Assembly: GCA_947258755.1 (NCBI GenBank)
Contig: CAMYJO010000019.1
Coordinates: 2,496 to 46,258, forward strand
Source: an uncultured Gammaproteobacteria bacterium
Lineage (GTDB): Bacteria; Pseudomonadota; Gammaproteobacteria; JAADHQ01
Length of the DNA stretch: 43,763 bases
Direction: 5' to 3'
Shown here: one piece after another, positions 1-7,293 of the stretch
How the letters are laid out: each line of letters opens with the position of its first letter
How positions within the stretch are numbered: the stretch's first letter is position 1
Position numbers and translations under genes: made by a program
The notes under the pieces: model-generated
Database searches by the model: none
What the model was told of the DNA's origin: nothing
What the model saw: the letters and a program-made list of their open reading frames with translations, nothing else

Positions 1-1128
1 ACAAACGGCAATGAACAGCAAACATCACTGCAATGGAAAACAGTCAAGGTTAAGAACGGCGACACCATGGCGGAAATTTTTTCCAAGCTGGGTATCAGCG
101 CCAGTGTATTACACAAGATTGTCAATCTGGATAAATCTACACGCAGACTGGCTGCTATTCGACCCGGACACAGCATCCGTTTTCAACTCGACGATCAAGG
201 CAACTTATATCAACTGAATTACCCGTATGACATTGCCAACAGCCTGCACATCAGTAAGGTCGGCACGGGTTATAATGCCGACACGCTAACCAAAAGCCTG
301 GAAACACGTATTGCCCATACGTCTGCAAAAATAGAACACTCACTGTTTCTCGCCGGACAAGCCGCGGGACTGTCCGATAACATGACCATGAAACTGGCCA
401 ACATATTCGGCTGGGATGTTGATTTCGCATTAGACATACGCAAAGGTGATCACTTCACCGTTATCTATGAAGAAATCTTTCTTGATGACAAAAAAATCAA
501 GGACGGCAATATTCTCGCCGCCGAATTCCATAATAGCGGCAAGACCCACCAAGCCATTCGTTACCAGGACAGCAAGGGACAGAGTCAATATTATTCTCCA
601 GATGGCATGAGCATGCGCAAGGCCTTTCTTCGTTCACCGGTCTCGTTTTCACGCATCAGTTCACGCTTTAGTTTGGGTAGAAAACATCCTATCCTGAACA
701 AGATCAGGGCACACAAAGGGGTCGACTATGCGGCCAGCCGCGGCACCCCGATCAAGTCTACCGGTGATGGCAAGATTGTATTCAAAGGTAAAAAAGGCGG
801 TTACGGTAAAACCATTATCATCAAACATGGCAGTGCCTACAGCACGCTGTATGCACACATGCGTAGCTATAACAAAAAATCGCGCATTGGCAGCCGTGTC
901 AAGCAGGGACAGGTCATTGGCTACATAGGTAGCTCCGGTCTGGCAACTGGCCCGCATCTGCACTTTGAATTCCGTGTCAATGGTGTGCACCGCAATCCAC
1001 TCACGGTACGCTTGCCCAAGGCATCACCGTTACCCAAGAAATACCGCGATGACTTCAAAACCAAAGCCAAGAGCCTGGTCGCCCAACTCAACCTGATCAA
1101 AACCAACACCCTGGCATCCCTGCAGTAA
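1..1128 (+). CDS. M23-family murein endopeptidase with LysM-like (OapA-type) domain, 5' truncated by window
   Basis: This is the C-terminal part of a periplasmic or envelope-anchored peptidoglycan DD-endopeptidase of the MepM type. The reading frame is open from base 1, so the true start lies upstream. The first visible residues include VKNGDTMAEIFSKLGIS, a LysM/OapA-like segment, and the ATG at 67 is internal to it. The C-terminal half carries the M23 zinc motifs: HKGVDYAASRGTPI (HxxxD), LYAHM, and GPHLHFEFRVNG (HxH). An M23 peptidase directly upstream of anmK is a familiar gammaproteobacterial arrangement, often with tyrS next, which would fall outside this window. The family cuts stem-peptide crosslinks during wall growth. 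The family is certain, the exact cleavage specificity is inferred. Confidence 0.93.
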   Translation, partial: TNGNEQQTSLQWKTVKVKNGDTMAEIFSKLGISASVLHKIVNLDKSTRRLAAIRPGHSIRFQLDDQGNLYQLNYPYDIANSLHISKVGTGYNADTLTKSLETRIAHTSAKIEHSLFLAGQAAGLSDNMTMKLANIFGWDVDFALDIRKGDHFTVIYEEIFLDDKKIKDGNILAAEFHNSGKTHQAIRYQDSKGQSQYYSPDGMSMRKAFLRSPVSFSRISSRFSLGRKHPILNKIRAHKGVDYAASRGTPIKSTGDGKIVFKGKKGGYGKTIIIKHGSAYSTLYAHMRSYNKKSRIGSRVKQGQVIGYIGSSGLATGPHLHFEFRVNGVHRNPLTVRLPKASPLPKKYRDDFKTKAKSLVAQLNLIKTNTLASLQ

Positions 1129-1158
1129 CAGCGGTCAACAACAGACGCCACTGCCAAC

Positions 1159-2280
1159 ATGCCCGAATCCTATATTGGCCTGATGTCCGGCACCAGTATC
1201 GATGCGATCGATGCCGTGCTGGTCGACTTCACGGAACAAGGCGCACAGCTTAAAGCCAGTCTTAGCTACCCGATCGACGCAGGGCTGAAAGCGCGTCTGC
1301 ATCGTTTATGCCGCGCAGGCGCACATGCCAGCGTGGATGAATACAGCCAACTCGATGTCAACATGGGTAGATTGTTTGCAGATGCCGTTAAGCAACTACT
1401 GCAGCAGGCCGTTGTTGATGCCAAACAGATCGCCGCCATCGGCAGTCATGGGCAGACTGTTTACCACAATCCAGAAGGCGACACGCCGACCAGCCTGCAA
1501 ATCGGTGACCCCAATATTATCGCCGAACAAACCGGCATTACGACCGTGGCCGATTTCCGACGTCGTGATATCGCCGCCGGCGGTCAGGGTGCACCATTGG
1601 TTCCCGCCTTTCATCAAGCACTCTTGCAGCAGGACGATGAAGCCCGCGCCATTGTAAATATCGGCGGCATCGCCAATGTAACCCTGTTACCTGCTAAAAC
1701 AGATCAAGCCGTACTCGGTTTTGATACCGGACCGGGTAATACCCTACTCGACCAATGGGCGCTGCGCCACATCAAACAAAACATGGATAAAGACGCTCAG
1801 TTCTGCCGTCAGGGCAACAGCAATACGACGCTGCTGCAAACCCTGCTGGCCGACCCGTACTTCTCGCGGCCGCTGCCTAAAAGCACCGGCAGGGAATACT
1901 TTAACCTCGACTGGCTTGATGGCTACCTCAACGATACGTCACTGAGTCCGGCCGATGTCCAGGCCAGCCTGTGTGAACTGACAGCGACTACGATTATGGA
2001 TGCCATCAACACTTACGCGCCCTCGTCACGCCGACTGATTGTCTGCGGTGGTGGCGTGCACAATCCGGCATTGATGGATTTACTGAAAAATAATAAATCA
2101 GCAATTGCGGTTGATTCGAGTGCGCAATATGGCGTCGACCCGGACTATCTCGAGGGCATGGCCTTTGCGTGGCTGGCATACCAGACGCTGCATGGTAAAA
2201 ATGGCAATCTTAACAGCGTGACCGGTGCACACTCGGATCGCATCCTCGGCGGTATTTATCCGGGAGAACGTGGCTTGTGA
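1159..2280 (+). CDS. anmK: Anhydro-N-acetylmuramic acid kinase
   Basis: AnmK phosphorylates and opens 1,6-anhydro-MurNAc to MurNAc-6-phosphate, a cytoplasmic step of peptidoglycan recycling. The 373-residue length is normal for the family. The N-terminal phosphate-binding motif GLMSGTSIDAIDAVLVDF is visible at about residues 7-24, followed by IGSHGQT, GDPN, VADFRRRDIAAGGQGAPLVP, a GFDTGPGN motif and a CGGGVHNP motif, all typical of AnmK. The ATG lies 30 bases after the stop of the M23 peptidase gene, so the two are probably cotranscribed. AmpD, which releases anhydro-MurNAc, is encoded elsewhere in the window at 34.2-34.8 kb. Confidence 0.96.
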   Translation: MPESYIGLMSGTSIDAIDAVLVDFTEQGAQLKASLSYPIDAGLKARLHRLCRAGAHASVDEYSQLDVNMGRLFADAVKQLLQQAVVDAKQIAAIGSHGQTVYHNPEGDTPTSLQIGDPNIIAEQTGITTVADFRRRDIAAGGQGAPLVPAFHQALLQQDDEARAIVNIGGIANVTLLPAKTDQAVLGFDTGPGNTLLDQWALRHIKQNMDKDAQFCRQGNSNTTLLQTLLADPYFSRPLPKSTGREYFNLDWLDGYLNDTSLSPADVQASLCELTATTIMDAINTYAPSSRRLIVCGGGVHNPALMDLLKNNKSAIAVDSSAQYGVDPDYLEGMAFAWLAYQTLHGKNGNLNSVTGAHSDRILGGIYPGERGL

Positions 2281-2445
2281 TACCTATAGTGCTGTCGTTC
2301 AAACCTGGGCCGACAGAATACTGAATACATCTCGTTTTTCTCTGCCATTAAACTGCAAACTAAATGTCTTTAAACTCACGAACAGCCATTCACGATGATT
2401 GAATGTGAGGCAGCCATCGGCCACAAGCGACCGCTCCTTCCAACC

Positions 2446-2691
2446 GTCATCCCCGAGCGCCTTTATCGGGGATCCATGGATCACTCGATGGCAGTAAGCG
2501 CTCTGATTCCTTTAAGGCGATGGACCCCGACTAAACATTCGGGGATGACGATCAGGGGCGGCTCTTTCCGGCCGTCATACCCGCGCAGCCTGTCCCCGAG
2601 AGATTTAAGCGGGGAGCGGGAATCCATGCGAAAAAACGTGCTCTGATCACATTAATGCTATGGATCTCCGACTAAAACATTCGGGGATGAC
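2446..2691. repeat. Tandem palindromic GTCATCCCCGA repeat (MITE/REP-like)
   Basis: Two adjacent copies of an inverted-repeat unit lie between the convergent genes anmK and gltA. Copy one runs from GTCATCCCCGA (2446-2456) to its reverse complement TCGGGGATGAC (2539-2549). Copy two runs from GTCATAC (2574) to TCGGGGATGAC (2681-2691). Shared internal text includes ATCCATG and a CCGACTAAA(A)CATTCGGGGATGAC end. Short ORFs here have no protein-like features. This looks like a dispersed intergenic repeat, but genome-wide copies cannot be counted from one window. Confidence 0.7.
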
Positions 2692-2743
2692 GACTAGTGT
2701 TCGCTTTTTGGGTCGACTCCGGATGGTTACCCTATAATCCTCG

Positions 2744-2801
2744 CAGGTCTGCTCAGAGCTGATTCGAGACCTGGCCTATTGTCAGATCAAGTCCAGGCCA
2801 G
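2744..2801 (-). other. Overlapping hairpins downstream of citrate synthase
   Basis: Two perfect 7-bp stems lie just past the gltA stop codon: CAGGTCT (2744-2750) with AGACCTG (2767-2773), and CTGGCCT (2771-2777) with AGGCCAG (2795-2801). They share bases 2771-2773 and so cannot both form fully. No T-run follows on either strand. They may stabilise the 3' end of the gltA mRNA or assist Rho-dependent termination. A perfect TATAAT occurs at 2733-2738 on the plus strand, but no well-spaced -35 box was seen. Confidence 0.35.
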
Positions 2802-2824
2802 TACAGCTCAGGCTTTCATCAGGA

Positions 2825-3982
2825 TTAGCGCTGTTCCATCGGCACATACGGCCTGCGATCAACACCGGTATAGACCTGGGTCGGACGGAAGATACGATTA
2901 TCGGCGAGCTGTTCTCGCCAGTGTGCCAACCAGCCGACGGTGCGGGAGATGGCAAAAATGGTCGTGAACTGGTCAGCGGGTATACCCATTTCGGCGTACA
3001 GGATACCGGAATAAAAATCGACATTGGCGTATACACCCTTGCTACCGAGCCGGTCTTCACAGACCTCTTCGACCACTTTGGCCAGTTCAAACATCGGGTT
3101 CACATTACCACCGCGGTCTTCGATGAATTGATTTACCAAACCCTGTAGTATGGTCGCTCGCGGATCCTTGGTCTTGTATTCACGATGACCCATACCCCAG
3201 ATCACTTCCTTGTTGGCCAGTTTGGTATCGATATATTCCTCAACCTTGTCTACATGACCGATTTCCTGCAGCATCTCCAGCACTCGCTGGTTGGCACCAC
3301 CGTGCAAGGGGCCGGACAGGGCACCTATGGCTGCGGCAATGACACTGAAAGGACTGGCCAGCGTGGACGCATTAACCAGCGTGGCAAAGGTAGATGCATT
3401 AATGGTGTGCTCGGCATGCAGGATAAGACAGACATCCATGATGCGCGCCAGCATCGGATCGGGTTCCTTACCGGTAAACATATACAGGAAGTTTTCGGCA
3501 TAAGACAAGTCATCACGCGGTCCCACCGGATCATAGCCATTGCGAATATGCTGCCACATGGCAACGATGCTGGATACGCGCGCCATTATTTTTACTGTCG
3601 TGTTGTGAATGTAATTGATGTCATTACAGGCTGAACCGCCAATCAGACAATCGATATTCGGGTTATACATACCCAGACTGGCCACCACCGTCTGCAACAT
3701 ATCCATCGGATGACCGTTCGGTGGCAGGTTCTTCATCATACCGCGGGTGGTGAATTTCAGGCGTCGGTTGTCTACCAGTTGCTGTTTGAATTCATCCAGC
3801 TCTGCCGGTTTTGGCAGACAGCCGTCCAGCAACAACAAGGTCGTTTCTTCAAAACTACTGTTGGCGGCCAGCTCTTCGATGGCATAGCCACGATAAGACA
3901 GGAGTCCATTGTCACCGTCAATCTCAGAGATATTCGACTGCGTGGCAGGAACACCCGCCAGGCCAGGTAAATATTCACTCAT
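2825..3982 (-). CDS. gltA: Citrate synthase, short (dimeric/PrpC-like) type
   Basis: The enzyme condenses oxaloacetate with acetyl-CoA to citrate, entering the TCA cycle. At 385 residues it is shorter than the roughly 427-residue hexameric E. coli GltA and closer in length to the dimeric bacterial/archaeal enzymes and to 2-methylcitrate synthase. Catalytic residues are visible: His227 in GPLHGGANQ, His266 in MGHREYKTKDPRA, and Asp322 in VDFYSGILY. LHAEHTINAST is at about 189-199. No prpB, prpD or other methylcitrate gene lies nearby, which favours citrate synthase, but sequence alone does not rule out methylcitrate activity. It sits on the minus strand downstream of erpA. Confidence 0.9.
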   Translation of the reverse strand: MSEYLPGLAGVPATQSNISEIDGDNGLLSYRGYAIEELAANSSFEETTLLLLDGCLPKPAELDEFKQQLVDNRRLKFTTRGMMKNLPPNGHPMDMLQTVVASLGMYNPNIDCLIGGSACNDINYIHNTTVKIMARVSSIVAMWQHIRNGYDPVGPRDDLSYAENFLYMFTGKEPDPMLARIMDVCLILHAEHTINASTFATLVNASTLASPFSVIAAAIGALSGPLHGGANQRVLEMLQEIGHVDKVEEYIDTKLANKEVIWGMGHREYKTKDPRATILQGLVNQFIEDRGGNVNPMFELAKVVEEVCEDRLGSKGVYANVDFYSGILYAEMGIPADQFTTIFAISRTVGWLAHWREQLADNRIFRPTQVYTGVDRRPYVPMEQR

Positions 3983-4150
3983 GAAAAACTCCCATTCTGT
4001 ATTGGTAGCGGGTATACATAAGCCGGCCCATCATGGCCGACGTCTACAGGTAATTAATTCAGCCTCTGCTCAATGATCAATGGCGCCGGCGGACAACAGG
4101 ACTACGTGGCCGCGCACTGCGCCCTGAAAAGACCTTATTGTTGTGTTGGA

Positions 4151-4504
4151 TTATACTGAAAAGGAGGCGCCGCAACCACAGGTAGTCGATGCATTCGGGT
4201 TGCGAATAACAAAACGGGCACCTTCAAGATCATCAATAAAGTCGACCTCGGAGCCGGCCAGGTACTGGAAACTCATCGGATCAACAACAACGGTAACACC
4301 ATTCTTTTCAACGTCAGTATCGCCTTCAAGGGTCTCTTCATCAAATTTGAAACCGTACTGAAAGCCGGAGCAGCCACCGCCGGTCACGTACACACGCAGC
4401 TTCAGATTCGGATTATCTTCCTCGATCAATAATTGCTTGACCTTTTCTGACGCAGAGTCCGTCACATCCAAAGGGGCTGTTGCAAGTTGTACTTCAATAC
4501 TCAT
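4151..4504 (-). CDS. erpA: Iron-sulfur cluster insertion protein ErpA
   Basis: ErpA is an A-type carrier that delivers Fe-S clusters to target apoproteins. The protein has 117 residues, the normal size. The three ligand cysteines are present: Cys45 in [12 protein letters not shown] and Cys109/Cys111 in the C-terminal CGCGASFSV. The neighbours bactofilin, DUF6776-like and argC match the erpA neighbourhood in pseudomonads. The promoter region at 4622-4653 contains a close match to the IscR type-1 site, so expression probably responds to Fe-S status. Confidence 0.96.
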   Translation of the reverse strand: MSIEVQLATAPLDVTDSASEKVKQLLIEEDNPNLKLRVYVTGGGCSGFQYGFKFDEETLEGDTDVEKNGVTVVVDPMSFQYLAGSEVDFIDDLEGARFVIRNPNASTTCGCGASFSV

Positions 4505-4621
4505 ACCTTGTTTACTCCTGATAGGATCTGTCGCTAGCGACAGAATACCATCGCGTTATTCCAGAAAAACTGTAGTTAATCATACACAAAGAGCGGCTCT
4601 GTATCAGCCTTTACTAATACT

Positions 4622-4653
4622 ATCTTACAATCTTGAGTGAAATAGTCAAGTAT
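4622..4653 (-). promoter_or_regulatory. erpA promoter overlapped by IscR type-1-like site
   Basis: Read on the minus strand, a -35 TTGACT (4649-4644) and a -10 TAAGAT (4627-4622) are separated by 16 bases. The segment 4653-4629 matches the published 25-bp IscR type-1 consensus (ATASYYGACTRwwwYAGTCRRSTAT) at 22 of 25 positions by hand. The site covers the -35 box, as at the E. coli iscR promoter, which implies repression by [2Fe-2S]-IscR. The erpA start lies about 120 bases downstream. An iscR gene is not in the window. Confidence 0.75.
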
Positions 4654-4693
4654 TAGCCCCGGCCTGCTGCCAGAATAGCCTATTTAATCATTA

Positions 4694-5125
4694 TTAATCA
4701 GCGGGTTGCAATTTTCCCTCAACATCCGGCTTAGGAGCAGTCACAGCACCTGTCTTGGACGTGAAGTCTTCCTGATGCACCAGGCTGCCATTGACCGCCG
4801 CACCCGTGGCCATCTCAAGCAGATTATAATAGACATTACCCTCTATTTTCGCCCGTTCTGCTAGCTCTATTTTTTCCGAGGCATAGACATCGCCATGCAC
4901 CTCGCCATTGAGGATGATATAGGGTACACGGACATCACCATCTACCCGACCATTATCACTGAGGGTCAGGACCGAGTCCGAGCCGTCGGCGGCAACGACA
5001 TTACCCTTCACACAACCATCAACATGCAGTCCACCGCTAAAAGACACATCGCCTTTTAATTCAGTGTTCTGGCCGACCAGGGTATCTATCCTGCCTGAAC
5101 GAGGTTTTTTCTTCTTTCCCAGCAT
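4694..5125 (-). CDS. Bactofilin family polymer-forming protein
   Basis: Bactofilins form cytoskeletal polymers that act in cell shape, wall synthesis or localisation of envelope machinery. The 143-residue product has a basic N-terminus (LGKKKKPRSGRID), then the right-handed beta-helix repeat pattern: VGQNTELKGDVSFSGGLHVDG, CVKGNVVAADGSDS, NGRVDGDVRVPYI, GEVHGDVYASEKIEL and AKIEGNVYYNLLEM. A strong AAGGAGGA ribosome site precedes the ATG. It follows the DUF6776-like gene by 9 bases and is probably cotranscribed with argC. Its neighbours suggest an envelope role, but the specific job is unknown. Confidence 0.9.
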   Translation of the reverse strand: MLGKKKKPRSGRIDTLVGQNTELKGDVSFSGGLHVDGCVKGNVVAADGSDSVLTLSDNGRVDGDVRVPYIILNGEVHGDVYASEKIELAERAKIEGNVYYNLLEMATGAAVNGSLVHQEDFTSKTGAVTAPKPDVEGKLQPAD

Positions 5126-5134
5126 AAGTCCTCC

Positions 5135-5845
5135 TTAGCCGGCTGCCGCTGGCCATTTGATTTTCCGTGTATCCCCCTTGATGTTCTTCTGCCGGGGAAC
5201 GACCTGGATCTCGATTGACGTTGGCTTGAAATTCTTAGGCAACTTCAGCCCACCTTCGAAACGTGCGAAATATTTAAAACGATAGCGTATTCTGGACTTT
5301 TTTTCAGGGCTGATTGCCGCAAATCGCAATTTTTTATTAACCCCGCCCTGCTGACCTTCAATGGATATACGCACGTCACCGTCTGATTCACGGTGGTGTT
5401 TCTTCGACCCCTGGATATGAATCAGCATCAATCGGTACTGGTACTGGCCATTGCTGCCCTGACTCAGATTGAAATCATGGATATGCATGCCCTGCCGGCC
5501 CTTGCCCGGCGATACAATCTGGCGGTAAAACTGGAGCTCTTCTCTTAGCACCTGGTTTTCCGATTCCTGCTCGGCAAGCGTATCCTTCACCGCCTGATTG
5601 GCATAGGTATCGACCTTTTTGGCGCTTTCCAGGCGAACCGCCTGGGCCCTGAATTCTGCAACCTGCGTTTCCAGCTCTGTTATTCTTTGTTCGTACTGGG
5701 TCTGGCGTTGACTAACTTCGACGCGATCAAATCCCGCCCGGTATCGGCCATAATCAAAGATCGTCCAGGCAACGAAGGCCACTATCAACAAAAAAGCCAA
5801 AGGTAAAACGATAATCTTCCAGTTGAATTTTTCTGTCATCGGCAT
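5135..5845 (-). CDS. DUF6776-like single-pass membrane coiled-coil protein
   Basis: The function is unknown. The 236-residue protein has one N-terminal membrane helix (about residues 10-28, IIVLPLAFLLIVAFVAWTIF), then a heptad-rich coiled coil (about 40-105, QRQTQYEQRITELETQVAEF onward) and a beta-rich, basic C-terminal domain, presumably periplasmic. An equivalent protein sits between argC and the bactofilin gene in pseudomonads, the basis for the family call. It starts 4 bases after the argC stop and ends 9 bases before the bactofilin start. A membrane partner for the bactofilin polymer is a reasonable inference, not shown. Confidence 0.75.
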   Translation of the reverse strand: MPMTEKFNWKIIVLPLAFLLIVAFVAWTIFDYGRYRAGFDRVEVSQRQTQYEQRITELETQVAEFRAQAVRLESAKKVDTYANQAVKDTLAEQESENQVLREELQFYRQIVSPGKGRQGMHIHDFNLSQGSNGQYQYRLMLIHIQGSKKHHRESDGDVRISIEGQQGGVNKKLRFAAISPEKKSRIRYRFKYFARFEGGLKLPKNFKPTSIEIQVVPRQKNIKGDTRKIKWPAAAG

Positions 5846-5849
5846 CGCA

Positions 5850-6878
5850 TCAGGGCATCAGGGCCACGGCATCAATGCCCTGAGTTTCATCCAGACCAAA
5901 CATCAGGTTCATATTATGCACGGCCTGTCCGGCCGCTCCCTTGACCAGGTTATCGATGACCGACAAGATCACGATCGTGTCGCGTCCCTGAGGTTTATGT
6001 AGTGCAATGCGGCAATAATTACTGCCCTTCACTGAACGGGTCTCGGGATGTGAACCGCTATCGAGTACATCCACAAATGGCTCATCGGCATAACGCTCTT
6101 GATAGAGTGCCTGCAAGTCCTGTGGCTTAACCTGGTTGGCATAAAGGGTCGCGTGGATACCACGAATCATCGGTACCAAGTGCGGCACGAAGGTCAGGCC
6201 GACCGGCATGCCGACGGCGGTCTCCAGTCCTTGTCTAATCTCGGGCAAATGGCGGTGGCCGGGCACCGCATAGGCCTTGAAACTCTCACTGGTTTCGCAC
6301 AACAGGGCGCCGACATTGGCCGAACGACCGGCACCGCTGACCCCTGATTTACAATCAGCAATCAAGTTATCGCTATCCACCAGCCCGGTTTCTATCAATG
6401 GTAAAAAGCCCAGCAATACAGCGGTAGGATAACAACCCGGGTTGGCCAACAGGCGTGCGTTCCTGATCAGCTCGCGGTTTACTTCAGGCAAGCCGTAGAC
6501 GGCCTCATCCAGCAGGTCCGGACAGGCATGAGTCATGCCATACCACTGCTCCCATTCAGCCACATCCTTGATACGAAAATCGGCCGCCAGGTCGATCACG
6601 CGAACACCGGCGTCGAGCAAGGCCGGCGTGGTCTGCATGGCGGTGCCATTGGGCGTGGCAAAGAAAACCACATCACAGGAAGACAGGCTGACCAGATCCG
6701 GCTCGGTGAACACCAGGTCTACCTTGCCACGCAGGTTGGGATACAGGTCAGCAACCGCCTTACCCGCTTCACCACGCGAGGTAATCACGCTCAGTTCCAC
6801 CTGCGGATGCATGCATAGCAATCGCAGTAATTCCACTCCGGTATAACCCGTTCCGCCGACAATACCTGCCTTGATCAT
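5850..6878 (-). CDS. argC: N-acetyl-gamma-glutamyl-phosphate reductase
   Basis: ArgC is the NADPH-dependent third enzyme of arginine biosynthesis and converts N-acetylglutamyl-phosphate to the semialdehyde. The 342-residue length is normal for the family. The Rossmann motif [17 protein letters not shown] is at residues 5-21, the active-site Cys149 is in [14 protein letters not shown], and the conserved [11 protein letters not shown] follows later. It is the first gene of a minus-strand run with the DUF6776-like and bactofilin genes. A terminator-like hairpin and a possible promoter lie upstream at 7006-7127 and could form a leader or a separate small RNA. Confidence 0.96.
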   Translation of the reverse strand: MIKAGIVGGTGYTGVELLRLLCMHPQVELSVITSRGEAGKAVADLYPNLRGKVDLVFTEPDLVSLSSCDVVFFATPNGTAMQTTPALLDAGVRVIDLAADFRIKDVAEWEQWYGMTHACPDLLDEAVYGLPEVNRELIRNARLLANPGCYPTAVLLGFLPLIETGLVDSDNLIADCKSGVSGAGRSANVGALLCETSESFKAYAVPGHRHLPEIRQGLETAVGMPVGLTFVPHLVPMIRGIHATLYANQVKPQDLQALYQERYADEPFVDVLDSGSHPETRSVKGSNYCRIALHKPQGRDTIVILSVIDNLVKGAAGQAVHNMNLMFGLDETQGIDAVALMP

Positions 6879-7004
6879 TGATAAACACCTGAAAATTTAG
6901 AATAAAACATATTGTCAGCCCTTGGCTGCAATAAAGACACCTATGATAATGCGGCGGCGACCACATTGCACGTCTGTAATTAATTCAAGGTATTTATTCA
7001 AGGC

Positions 7005-7092
7005 AATAAAAAAGCGGCATAAGCCGCTTAACATGGTGGTGAAACGTATTGTTATAGTTATGAAAACTGTATGGAACGCTTTATCAAGATTG
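7005..7092 (-). ncRNA. Candidate small RNA or argC leader ending in an intrinsic terminator
   Basis: On the minus strand a promoter-like pair, TTGACG (7127-7122) and TAACCT (7104-7099) with 17-base spacing, would start a transcript near 7092. It would end at the hairpin at 7029-7012, whose T-run continues to about 7005, giving roughly 85-90 bases. No protein gene lies between promoter and terminator. Read-through would reach argC, so this could instead be an attenuated argC leader. The -10 box is weak. This is inference from sequence only. Confidence 0.35.
7006..7029 (-). terminator. Intrinsic terminator upstream of argC
   Basis: A perfect 7-bp stem AAGCGGC/GCCGCTT (7012-7018 with 7023-7029) with a 4-base loop is followed on the minus strand by TTTTTTATT. 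The orientation is unusual because no minus-strand protein gene ends here. It lies about 130 bases upstream of the argC start. Confidence 0.7.
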
Positions 7093-7293
7093 AAACCGAG
7101 GTTAACGGGGATGGCATGTCACGTCAAGTTTTTTTATATATTTCAGCATATTAGAGTATTATTAAATAAAAGCAACAATCGTTAAGTTTATCTATCCAGC
7201 CCCTGACCTGACCACGTATCTACCTAATAATGTTGCAAAAAAATAAGAATTAGTGAATCCTAATAGCAATTTGAATCCTTTACCGCCATTGAG

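Noticed and set aside
661-990. Minus-strand ORF of 109 codons inside the M23 peptidase gene.
   Set aside because: It is a shadow of a gene with clear catalytic motifs on the plus strand.
2299-2646. Short ORFs in the anmK-gltA gap (2299-2484 minus and 2395-2646 plus).
   Set aside because: They run through the palindromic repeat and have no protein-like composition or ribosome site.
2741-2775. The text GGTCTGCTCAGAGCTGATTCGAGACC resembling part of a tRNA T-arm.
   Set aside because: No acceptor stem, anticodon arm or CCA-side pairing could be laid out. It is better read as a simple hairpin.
6915-7034. A 39-codon minus-strand ORF upstream of argC with three successive CGC arginine codons, like an attenuation leader peptide.
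   Set aside because: No ribosome site precedes it, the terminator hairpin lies at its beginning rather than after the Arg codons, and it overlaps the hairpin. The arrangement does not fit classical attenuation.
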